Below are positions 55,193 to 62,870 of a DNA stretch of 64,000 nucleotides, in pieces. This DNA is from Chryseobacterium indologenes (GTDB lineage: Bacteria > Bacteroidota > Bacteroidia > Flavobacteriales > Weeksellaceae). Below the pieces are notes generated by a model that did not search any database, was not told the DNA's origin, and saw only the letters and a list, made by a program, of their open reading frames with translations. The stretch lies in assembly GCF_002025665.1 (NCBI RefSeq), contig NZ_CP018786.1, forward strand, positions 1-64,000, given 5' to 3'. Position 1 is the first letter of the stretch. Each line of letters begins with the position of its first letter. A program made the translations under genes and the position numbers.

Positions 55193-57234
55193 ACACACGT
55201 TATTTAAAAATTTTTTCCATCCTCGTTATCATCGCCTTTATTTTTGTGGCGAGGCTTGCTTATTTGCAGTTGTTTACAGACCGTTATGCGTTGAACGCTG
55301 CCAATACATCCATTAAAACTGAATATGTTATCCCACAGCGTGGGGTGATTTTTGACAGAAATGGTAAAATCATGGTAGGTAACCAGCCTGCTTATGAAAT
55401 TTCTTTTACTCAGGCTTTGATGAAACCTGACTTTGATACATTGGCTTTTTGTAGTTTAATGAAAATTACAAAACAGGATTTTATCAATAAAATCAATGTG
55501 ATCAAAAAGGAGAAGTATTATTCTAAGCTTACTCCGATGACTTTCATTAAAGACCTCAGCAGAGAAGACATTGCAAGGGTTCAGGAAATTATTTTTAAGT
55601 ATCCCGCATTTAATATTGTATCAAGACCTCAGCGTCAGTACGAAGTTTCCACATCCGGAAACCTTTTGGGGTATACCAGTGAGGTGAACGAAAGAGATAT
55701 CAAGAAAGATTCTATTTACTATTTACCTGGAGACTTTATTGGAAAAACTGGTGTTGAAAAATCCTACGAAAAAGAACTCCGCGGAGTAAAAGGAGTGAAA
55801 TATATCCAAAAAGATATCAGACTTCGTAATATTGGTTCTTATAAAAACGGATCTCTGGATAAAGATGTAATTACAGGTAAAGATATTACCTTAACCATTG
55901 ATTATGACCTTCAGAGAACAGCCGAAGAAATGCTGGTTAACAAACATGGTGCAATTGTAGCTTTAGATCCTAATAATGGAGAAGTCTTAGTGGCTGCAAC
56001 CGGACCGGATATTGACCCGAACCTTTTCACTGGACCTTATAAATCCAAAAACTTATATGCCCTTTCAAAAGATACGCTTTATGAAAATAAACCTACTTTT
56101 GATCGTGCTTTACAGGCAGGATATCCTCCCGGTTCAACGTTCAAATTATTGACTGCTTTAGCGGCAATGCAGATGGGGGTGATGGATGAGAAAACTATTT
56201 TCCCTTGTGGTGGTGGATTTTTCTATAAAGGAAAAAGAATTAAAGGTCATGGTGGAGCAGATCCGCTTATTCCTTCCATTCAGGTTTCCAGTAACTGTTT
56301 TTTCACCTACGCCTTTATTGCCATCATCAAAAAATATCCGGGAAACCCTTCAAAAGGGGTTGATGAATGGAAAAAAATCATGAGCAGCTTCGGAGTTGGA
56401 GAATTTTTAAATAATGACTTTGCAGTTGGAGCAAGGGGTAGAATACCTTCAGGAGATTTTTACGAAAAAAGATTTAAAGCGATCATGAAGGCAAGCGGTT
56501 CTCAGAGAACTGATTTTAAAAACTGGGATGAAATGTCCACCGGTGCTATTTATAACGGAATGGGACAGGGAGATGTTTTGGTAACTCCTATTCAGCTGGC
56601 TAATTATGTAGCTGCTATTGCTAATAAAGGATGGTATTATACTCCTCATATTGTAAAAGGAATTGATGGAAAACCCAATCCTGATCCGAGATTTAAAGTT
56701 AAACATCAGACTTTAGTAGATCCAAAACATTTCGAACCAGTACTTAAAGGTATGGAGGCTGTAGTGTTGAGAGGAACAGCAAGAGGCCTGAAATCGAATG
56801 ATTTTACGCAATTAGCAAAAACAGGGACAGCACAGGTGCCACAAGGGAAGGATAATTCCATTTTTGTATTGATTGCTCCTGCTGATAAACCCAAAATTGT
56901 TGTAGTAGCTGTAATGGAACATGCAGGATTTGGTGCTACATGGGCAGGGCCAGCCTGTACAGTGATTGCTGAAAAATATATTACCGGTGATTTGAAAAGA
57001 GAAAATCTTTACAAAAAAATGATTACCTCGAGTTTCATGCCTGAATATAAAAGACAATGGATTGCAGATTTGAAACGAAAAGGATTATATGTTGATCCCA
57101 AACCTGATTCCATCAAACAAAAAAGAATAAAGGATAGTCTGGAGCTGGTAAAACAGCAAAAGGCTAAACAGCAAAAGAAAATAGAAGAGGAAGCTAAAAA
57201 AAATAACACTGCTAAAAAACCTGTGAAGCAATGA
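55189..57234 (+). CDS. mrdA: Penicillin-binding protein 2 (PBP2)
   Basis: The class B transpeptidase of the elongation complex, 681 residues. It starts with TTG overlapping the mreD stop, and has one membrane helix (IFSILVIIAFIFVARLAYLQ). The pedestal domain contains YVIPQRGVIFDRNGKIMVGN. The transpeptidase domain has active-site Ser in GYPPGSTFKLLTALAA, SxN in QVSSNCFFTYAF, and KTG in LAKTGTAQVPQGKDNS. The end is a Lys/Gln-rich tail of about 40 residues (LVKQQKAKQQKKIEEEAKKN), longer than in many homologs. The rodA start overlaps its stop. Confidence 0.95.
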   Translation: MNTRYLKIFSILVIIAFIFVARLAYLQLFTDRYALNAANTSIKTEYVIPQRGVIFDRNGKIMVGNQPAYEISFTQALMKPDFDTLAFCSLMKITKQDFINKINVIKKEKYYSKLTPMTFIKDLSREDIARVQEIIFKYPAFNIVSRPQRQYEVSTSGNLLGYTSEVNERDIKKDSIYYLPGDFIGKTGVEKSYEKELRGVKGVKYIQKDIRLRNIGSYKNGSLDKDVITGKDITLTIDYDLQRTAEEMLVNKHGAIVALDPNNGEVLVAATGPDIDPNLFTGPYKSKNLYALSKDTLYENKPTFDRALQAGYPPGSTFKLLTALAAMQMGVMDEKTIFPCGGGFFYKGKRIKGHGGADPLIPSIQVSSNCFFTYAFIAIIKKYPGNPSKGVDEWKKIMSSFGVGEFLNNDFAVGARGRIPSGDFYEKRFKAIMKASGSQRTDFKNWDEMSTGAIYNGMGQGDVLVTPIQLANYVAAIANKGWYYTPHIVKGIDGKPNPDPRFKVKHQTLVDPKHFEPVLKGMEAVVLRGTARGLKSNDFTQLAKTGTAQVPQGKDNSIFVLIAPADKPKIVVVAVMEHAGFGATWAGPACTVIAEKYITGDLKRENLYKKMITSSFMPEYKRQWIADLKRKGLYVDPKPDSIKQKRIKDSLELVKQQKAKQQKKIEEEAKKNNTAKKPVKQ

Positions 57235-58460
57235 AATGGACAGAAGGAATAGATAAACTGGGCCTTGGGCTGTATTTCCTGCTTTGCATTTTTGCCATTG
57301 CAAATATTTACAGTGTTGACCAGAAACTAGGAGAGAAACAATTGGTTTTTTTCTGTATTTCTGTATTTGTAGGGCTCATTATATTCGTAGGAAGAAGTAA
57401 ATTCTTTGAGAATATGGCTGGTATTATTTACATTGGAGGAGTGTTACTGCTGATAGGCCTTTTCCCGTTTGGTAAAGAGATTCTGGGACAAAAGAACTGG
57501 TATAAGTTTGGAAGTTTTACCATGCAGCCCGTTGAGTTTGCAAAAATAGGTACTGCTTTGATGCTGGCCAATTTTGTTTCAAGCCCGGATTTTAATATTA
57601 AAAATAAAAAATCTATCTGGACTGCTCTAGCTATTATAGGAATTCCGGCAGCAGTCGTTCTGGCTATTCCGGATGTAGGTTCTATGCTAGTGTTCATTGC
57701 ATTTTTCATCGCATTATATAGAGAAGGATTGAGTGGTCTTTTATTCGGTATAGGATTTATTTTCGCTGGAGTTTTTCTAATCTCCCTGGCTATTCCTCCC
57801 ATTTATGTTGCGATCGCAGTTTTAGTGATTGCCGGTGTTCTGATCGCCATGAATTATCATAGAATGTCATGGGATGTAATTTCTATTTCAGGAATTGCAG
57901 GTTCTGTTCTTATATTGTGCGGACTGGCTTTCGGGTCTCCTTATATTTTAGAAAAACTGCCAAAACACCAGAGAGAAAGAATTGAGGTTCTTTATAAGGG
58001 TGAAAAGGCGTTCAGAGATACTTCCGGGTATAACTTATTATATTCAAAAACAGCCATCGGATCAGGTGGAATCTGGGGAAAAGGATACCGTGAAGGATCA
58101 GTTACCCAAGGGAAATTCGTTCCCGAACAGGAAACAGATTATATATTTTGTACCGTAGGAGAAGAATGGGGCTTTGTAGGAAGTGCAGTTCTTATCCTGT
58201 GTTACATGGTTTATATCGGACGAATCTACTATCTGGCAGAACAGCAGAAGTCTACTTTTAACCGGGTATTTGGATATTGTTTTGCCTCAATCCTGCTGAT
58301 GCACTTTTCGATCAATCTAGGGATGGTTATGGGGCTTTTCCCTACCGTTGGGATTCCTCTTCCGTATTTCAGTTACGGAGGAAGTTCTTTATTGGCTTTC
58401 TCGATGATGACCTTTATCTTCTTTAAGCTTAATTATTCGGATAAGAATAGTTTGGTGTAA
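57231..58460 (+). CDS. rodA: Rod-shape peptidoglycan polymerase RodA
   Basis: The SEDS glycosyltransferase of the elongation machine, 409 residues with about ten helices. Marker blocks are IVGRSKFFENMAG-like N-terminal helices, GQKNWYKFGSFTMQPVEFAK with the Trp-Glu features, IPDVGSMLVFIAFFIALYRE, GSGGIWGKGYREGSVTQGKF, VPEQETDYIFCTVGEEWGFV and GIPLPYFSYGGSSLLAFSMM. It overlaps the PBP2 stop and ends the operon. No terminator is clear before the REP-like motif at 58472. Confidence 0.94.
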   Translation: MKWTEGIDKLGLGLYFLLCIFAIANIYSVDQKLGEKQLVFFCISVFVGLIIFVGRSKFFENMAGIIYIGGVLLLIGLFPFGKEILGQKNWYKFGSFTMQPVEFAKIGTALMLANFVSSPDFNIKNKKSIWTALAIIGIPAAVVLAIPDVGSMLVFIAFFIALYREGLSGLLFGIGFIFAGVFLISLAIPPIYVAIAVLVIAGVLIAMNYHRMSWDVISISGIAGSVLILCGLAFGSPYILEKLPKHQRERIEVLYKGEKAFRDTSGYNLLYSKTAIGSGGIWGKGYREGSVTQGKFVPEQETDYIFCTVGEEWGFVGSAVLILCYMVYIGRIYYLAEQQKSTFNRVFGYCFASILLMHFSINLGMVMGLFPTVGIPLPYFSYGGSSLLAFSMMTFIFFKLNYSDKNSLV

Positions 58461-58471
58461 AGGAGTGAGGT

Positions 58472-58494
58472 TGGAAGCTGGATGATGGAAGTTT
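58472..58494. repeat. Half-copy of the GCTGGA-type repeat
   Basis: ggaagctggatgatggaagt resembles the arm of the palindromic repeat at 2388-2486; the second arm is not clear here. It sits between rodA and the pentapeptide-repeat gene. Confidence 0.5.
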
Positions 58495-58549
58495 ATCATT
58501 GTTCTGCTGACCATTCGTTTTCAAAATCAACTTCATCAACACATCTTTT

Positions 58550-59131
58550 ATGAAACAATCCTATTTCTCAGACGAAGATTTCGAGAGCAAAGATTTTACA
58601 CAACTTCCTTTAGAAAAAGGTGAGTACGAAAACTGTACGTTTAGAAACTGTAATTTTGAATACGGAAATCTATCCGGTTTCAGCTTTACAGATTGTGAGT
58701 TTATCGAATGTAACCTCAGCATGGCAAAATTGGTAAAAACAGCATTCCATAACGTGACCTTCAAAGAATGTAAAATGTTTGGGCTTCAGTTCAATGAATG
58801 TAATCCCTTCGGATTATCTTTTAGGTTTGATGGAAGTGCTTTGAATAATTCAGTTTTTTATCAGACATCCATTAAGAAAACAGGTTTCAAAAATTCCAAA
58901 TTAATTGAGGTAGATTTTAGTGAATGTGATTTGTCCAATGCTGTCTTTAGTGGTTGTGATCTGTCAGGCGCTATTTTTGACGCTACAAACCTTGAGAAGG
59001 CAGATTTCCGAACATCGGTTAACTATTCGGTAGATCCGGCTTTAAATAAGCTTAAAAAGGCTAAATTTTCCCTTTCTGAAATCTATGGACTATTGTATAA
59101 ATTGGATATTGAAATTGATAAGAACGGCTGA
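58550..59131 (+). CDS. Pentapeptide-repeat protein (Qnr/MfpA-like fold)
   Basis: A 193-residue protein made almost entirely of A(D/N)LxX-type five-residue repeats (ENCTFRNCNFEYGNLSGFSF, FIECNLSMAKLVKTAFHNVT, LIEVDFSECDLSNAVFSGCD, LSGAIFDATNLEKADFRTS). These form a right-handed square beta-helix. Related proteins (Qnr, MfpA) mimic DNA and protect gyrase, with a bulge and a C-terminal helix; here the end SLSEIYGLLYKLDIEIDKNG is a short helix. Gyrase protection is possible but not shown; many such proteins have no known role. Eleven Cys are scattered through the strands. It may be a lone gene. Confidence 0.88.
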   Translation: MKQSYFSDEDFESKDFTQLPLEKGEYENCTFRNCNFEYGNLSGFSFTDCEFIECNLSMAKLVKTAFHNVTFKECKMFGLQFNECNPFGLSFRFDGSALNNSVFYQTSIKKTGFKNSKLIEVDFSECDLSNAVFSGCDLSGAIFDATNLEKADFRTSVNYSVDPALNKLKKAKFSLSEIYGLLYKLDIEIDKNG

Positions 59132-59185
59132 TTTCTTGGAAGCTGCCATGATTAATTATAAAAATATAGGTATTGAATCAATAGG

Positions 59186-59241
59186 AGCGGGTTTTAGCCC
59201 GCTTTTCTCTTTAACAGCTATTTCCCATTGGTTTTAGCCAA
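59186..59241. repeat. Tandem hairpins with the same loop TTTTAG
   Basis: AGCGGG-TTTTAG-CCCGCT (59186-59203) and TTGG-TTTTAG-CCAA (59228-59241) share the loop GGTTTTAGCC. This paired design looks like a dispersed intergenic element. Confidence 0.55.
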
Positions 59242-59263
59242 AACTTACCAAAAATGAGTACAT

Positions 59264-59292
59264 AAAAAAGCCATCAGATTTCTGATGGCTTC
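59264..59292 (-). terminator. Terminator of the NlpC/P60 gene
   Basis: Minus strand GAAGCCATCAGA-aa-TCTGATGGCTTTTTT, 27 bases after the stop. Confidence 0.85.
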
Positions 59293-59318
59293 ATTATTTA
59301 AATCAATTATTTATAAAA

Positions 59319-60029
59319 TTAAAAATTTGCGGGTGTAGCAAGAGTAGTAGCTGCTAAGTTATTGTAAGCTTCTCCTTCTTCGTTGATCACTCTTTTTGCG
59401 AATCTGAATTTAGGTCCCCAATAAGAATCATTCAGTGAAGAAATCATTACTCCTTTTGATGTTGCTGCGTGGATAAATTTAATCTCACCCTCTTCAGTAA
59501 CACTTTCTACAATACCTACGTGAGAAATTCTTCTTCCGTGAGAAAAGAAGATTAAGTCTCCTTTCTGTAGCTCTCCTTTTTCAATTCTTTCCCCTTCCTG
59601 AGCCTGAGAAGCTGCTACTCTAGGTAAGCTAAGACCTGCTGCTGCTCCGAATACAGAAAGAACAAAAGCTGAACAATCTATACCGTTTCTGGTTGTTCCT
59701 CCATATCTGTAAGGAGTTCCAAGGTATGTTTCAGCTTCTTCAAGGATACCGTCAATGGTTTTATTATGTTTGATTGCTTTTGCAATCTCAGAATTCTTAA
59801 CTGCTTTTTTAGCACTAGCGATAGATGCTGCCTTTTCAGCAAGGAATGAATCGATAAGTTTTTGCTTATCCTGCTCCATTTTTTTGTTATCTATAGAAGC
59901 TAGTTTGGCATCTGTTTTGTATTCTTTTGTGTAAGTTGCTGGTTTTGAAACCACATAATTTGTAGCACACGATTGCAAAGAAACTGTAGTAACTAAAGCA
60001 ACTAAATAAAACAAAACTCTTTTCTTCAT
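59319..60029 (-). CDS. NlpC/P60-family lipoprotein endopeptidase
   Basis: A 236-residue lipoprotein, with lipobox at VTTVSLQSCATN. The catalytic domain has Cys in RNGIDCSAFVLSVFGAAAGL, His in HGRRISHVGIVESV and a second His in IKFIHAATSKGVM; this triad cuts D-Glu to meso-DAP bonds in peptidoglycan. The first third is a Lys/Ala-rich helix (EKAASIASAKKAVKNSEIAK), likely a spacer from the membrane. The length is usual for C40 lipoproteins such as Spr. Expected job is cell-wall cutting during growth or turnover. Confidence 0.92.
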   Translation of the reverse strand: MKKRVLFYLVALVTTVSLQSCATNYVVSKPATYTKEYKTDAKLASIDNKKMEQDKQKLIDSFLAEKAASIASAKKAVKNSEIAKAIKHNKTIDGILEEAETYLGTPYRYGGTTRNGIDCSAFVLSVFGAAAGLSLPRVAASQAQEGERIEKGELQKGDLIFFSHGRRISHVGIVESVTEEGEIKFIHAATSKGVMISSLNDSYWGPKFRFAKRVINEEGEAYNNLAATTLATPANF

Positions 60030-60030
60030 A

Positions 60031-60222
60031 TATATTTGATTATCCGTGTTAAAAAGGAATATTTATTTTCAAAAGCATTACAAAAGTAGAGATTCCGAGC
60101 AAAAGACCCCTGATATGATAATTGTCAGGATCTTATTTTAACACATTTTAACATATAATTTACATATGTTAAAGAAAAATAAACCGCAACAGCCTGTTTT
60201 TGGTAAGTGTGCGGTTTTTTTT
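60031..60222 (+). ncRNA. Possible small transcript in the NlpC-glnN gap
   Basis: A plus-strand TATATTTG (60031-60038) could start a transcript, and AAACCGC...GCGGTTTTTTTT (60181-60222) could end it, giving about 180 bases with no open frame of note. The gap 60030-60369 also holds the divergent NlpC/P60 -7 element (TACTTTTG, minus, 60081-60088). This is a weak prediction. The -33 region is not clear. Confidence 0.25.
60081..60088 (-). promoter_or_regulatory. -7 element of the NlpC/P60 gene
   Basis: Minus strand TACTTTTG (TAnnTTTG), 51 bases before the ATG at 60029. Confidence 0.4.
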
Positions 60223-60315
60223 ATTAAGATTCTTTAACAAACTCAATCGATTTTCTTCTAGATATCAGGTTCTGTGATATAAGACTCTAATTTTCAGGGC
60301 TGTTAATAAAACAAA

Positions 60316-60346
60316 AAAAATTCCCCGGAAAACCGAGGAATTTAAA
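60316..60346 (-). terminator. Terminator of glnN
   Basis: Minus strand AAATTCCTCGG-tttt-CCGGGGAATTT followed by T run, 24 bases after the glnN stop. Confidence 0.8.
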
Positions 60347-60369
60347 CTAATATGGAACTTTACAGGACG

Positions 60370-62565
60370 TTATTTTGTAAACAACATTTCTCTGTATTTT
60401 GTCATCGGCCAAAGCTCATCGTCCACCATCATTTCCAATGCGTCAGATGCTTCTCTGATCGGGTCGAATAATGGTTTTACTTTATTACAATAGCTTTCTG
60501 CCTGTTTTTGGCTGTCTGAAATACCTTTGGCGGTTTCTCTGGCTTTTAGAAGTTCTTCAACACCAAGTTTAATTTTAGAAACATTTTCAGAAATGCTTGT
60601 AATTAAACTCATTTGTTCTTTTGCCAAAGATTTGAACTCTTTATCACCAAAGATTTCTTTAAGACCTTTTACATTTTCAATTAATCTGTTCTGATAATTT
60701 AATGCAGAAGGAATGATGTGGTTTCTTGCGATGTCACCTAATACTCTTGATTCGATATCAATTACTGTAGAATATTTCTCTAATTTGATTTCGTTTCTTG
60801 CCTCAACTTCTCTGTGGTTGAAAATTCCCATTTCTTCATATAGATCTAAGAATTTCTTATCCATTTCCTGTTTTAAAGCTTCAGGAGTTGTTTTAAGGTT
60901 GTTTAATCCTCTTTTCTTAGCTTCTTTCGCCCAGTCATCAGAGTACCCGTCACCTTCAAACATAATGTTTTTACACTGTTTGATGTATTCTCTCAATACA
61001 TTGAAGATGGCTTCGTCTTTCTTAAGACCTGTTTCAATTAAAGCATCCACTTCTTTCTTGAAATCATTAAGCTGTTTTGCTGCAATAGTGTTCATTACGG
61101 TCATAGATTCTGCACAGTTTGCAGAAGAACCTACCGCTCTGATTTCAAATTTATTTCCTGTAAATGCAAAAGGAGAAGTTCTGTTTCTGTCAGTATTATC
61201 TAACAAAATTTCAGGAATCTTTCCAACTACATTTAATTTTAATTCTGTTTTCTCTTCCGGAGATAGTTTTCCGTTGGTTACTTTTTCAAGTTCTTCCAAT
61301 ACACTGAACAACTGACTTCCGATAAATACGGAGATAATTGCAGGAGGAGCTTCGTTAGCACCAAGTCTGTGGTCATTGCTTGCAGAAGCGATACTTGCTC
61401 TTAAAAGATCTGCATATTCGTGAACTGCTTTAATTGTGTTAACAAAGAATGTTAAGAACTGTAAGTTTTTCTTTGGATTTCTTCCCGGGCTTAAAAGGTT
61501 TTCACCAGTATCTGTAGCTAAAGACCAGTTGTTGTGTTTTCCACTTCCGTTTACTCCTGCGAATGGTTTTTCGTGGAAAAGAATGTGGAAGTGGTGCTTG
61601 TGAGCTACTCTCGCCATGATATCCATCAACAAAGAGTTGTGGTCTACAGCAACGTTCACTTCTTCAAACATTGGTGCAAGCTCGAACTGGTTAGGTGCAA
61701 CCTCGTTATGTCTTGTTGTTGCTGGAATTCCTAATTTCATACATTCGATTTCCAGCTCTTTCATGAAGTTCATTACCCTTGTAGGAATAGAACCGAAATA
61801 GTGGTCATCCAGCTGCTGTCCTTTTGCAGGAGAATGTCCTAATAATGTCTTACCTGTTAGTACAAGATCCGGACGAGACTGATATAATGCTGAATCTACA
61901 AGGAAGTATTCCTGCTCCCAACCCAAAGTAGGAGTTACCTTCGTAACGTTTTTGTCAAAATACTGCATTACATTCGTTGCAGCTTCATCTACAGCATTCA
62001 AAGCTCTCAATAGAGGTGCTTTGTAATCTAATGTCTCTCCTGTATAAGAGATGAAGATAGAAGGAATACATAATGTAGTTCCCATAATGAATGCCGGAGA
62101 TGTAGGATCCCAAGCTGTATAACCTCTTGCTTCAAAAGTATTTCTGATACCTCCGTTAGGGAAAGACGATGCGTCTGGCTCCTGTTGGATAAGCATATTT
62201 CCGCTGAATCTTTCAATTGCTCTTCCTCCTTCGATTGGGGTAAAGAAAGAATCGTGCTTTTCTGCAGTAGTACCTGTTAAAGGCTGAAACCAGTGCGTAT
62301 AGTGGGTTACACCTTTGCTCATTGCCCAGTCTTTCATCGCTACAGCTACCTGATCTGCAATATGTCTCTGGATTTTAGTTCCTTTTTTAATAGCGTCGAT
62401 AATAGAACCGAATGCTTCTTTTGTTAAATATTCTCTCATGGTTTCTTCTGAGAAAACATTTTTGCAGAATAGCTCTGATAATTTCGCAGGGATCTCAACA
62501 GAGTTGTCTTTTCTGAAATCCTTAAATGGAAGGGTTTCTAATGCTTTGAATCTTAAGGTTGACAT
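60370..62565 (-). CDS. glnN: Glutamine synthetase type III
   Basis: The 731-residue dodecameric GSIII makes glutamine from glutamate, ATP and ammonium, and works with glutamate dehydrogenase to assimilate nitrogen. Blocks: MSKGVTHYTHWFQPLTGTTA, EKHDSFFTPIEGGRAIERFS, GTTLCIPSIFISYTGETLDY, TPTLGWEQEYFLVDSALYQS, NQFELAPMFEEVNVAVDHNS, FHILFHEKPFAGVNGSGKHN and NRTSPFAFTGNKFEIRAVGS. It is about the usual length for the family. It is a single gene with its own promoter and a palindrome before it; no PII (glnB) or ammonium transporter gene lies nearby. Confidence 0.96.
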   Translation of the reverse strand: MSTLRFKALETLPFKDFRKDNSVEIPAKLSELFCKNVFSEETMREYLTKEAFGSIIDAIKKGTKIQRHIADQVAVAMKDWAMSKGVTHYTHWFQPLTGTTAEKHDSFFTPIEGGRAIERFSGNMLIQQEPDASSFPNGGIRNTFEARGYTAWDPTSPAFIMGTTLCIPSIFISYTGETLDYKAPLLRALNAVDEAATNVMQYFDKNVTKVTPTLGWEQEYFLVDSALYQSRPDLVLTGKTLLGHSPAKGQQLDDHYFGSIPTRVMNFMKELEIECMKLGIPATTRHNEVAPNQFELAPMFEEVNVAVDHNSLLMDIMARVAHKHHFHILFHEKPFAGVNGSGKHNNWSLATDTGENLLSPGRNPKKNLQFLTFFVNTIKAVHEYADLLRASIASASNDHRLGANEAPPAIISVFIGSQLFSVLEELEKVTNGKLSPEEKTELKLNVVGKIPEILLDNTDRNRTSPFAFTGNKFEIRAVGSSANCAESMTVMNTIAAKQLNDFKKEVDALIETGLKKDEAIFNVLREYIKQCKNIMFEGDGYSDDWAKEAKKRGLNNLKTTPEALKQEMDKKFLDLYEEMGIFNHREVEARNEIKLEKYSTVIDIESRVLGDIARNHIIPSALNYQNRLIENVKGLKEIFGDKEFKSLAKEQMSLITSISENVSKIKLGVEELLKARETAKGISDSQKQAESYCNKVKPLFDPIREASDALEMMVDDELWPMTKYREMLFTK

Positions 62566-62588
62566 AATTGGGTTGATTTTTTACAGGG

Positions 62589-62596
62589 CAAATTTA
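62589..62596 (-). promoter_or_regulatory. -7 element of glnN
   Basis: Minus strand TAAATTTG, 23 bases before the glnN ATG. Confidence 0.5.
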
Positions 62597-62623
62597 CAAA
62601 AAAAATGAATTGAAAACATTTTG

Positions 62624-62643
62624 ACCCTAAAAAATTTAGGGGT
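62624..62643. promoter_or_regulatory. Palindrome upstream of the glnN promoter
   Basis: ACCCTAAAAAATTTAGGGGT (CCCTAAA-aaa-TTTAGGG) lies about 28 bases upstream of the -7 element, in the range where activators bind. No regulator can be named. Confidence 0.35.
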
Positions 62644-62847
62644 GTTTTGAAAATTTATATAATTTAAACGTGTGTTTGGCGTTTTTTTAACGGGGTGTTT
62701 TTTGATTTATTGTTTAAAACATGAGATTCTGAGCCCGTTTTCTAAGGTAGAAATATAAATGTGTTATATGGAGTACAATTTACAATAATTCTACGAGATT
62801 AAGCTACTTATTAAAAGACAGTTAAAATAAAGTGGGCAAAGATTTTG

Positions 62848-62855
62848 TATATTTG
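62848..62855 (+). promoter_or_regulatory. -7 element of the last gene
   Basis: TATATTTG, 15 bases before the ATG at 62871, divergent from glnN. Confidence 0.5.
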
Positions 62856-62870
62856 TGTGAAATTTATTTT

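Noticed and set aside
60713..61315. 200-residue plus-strand open frame
   Set aside because: It is the mirror of glnN, which is strongly supported.
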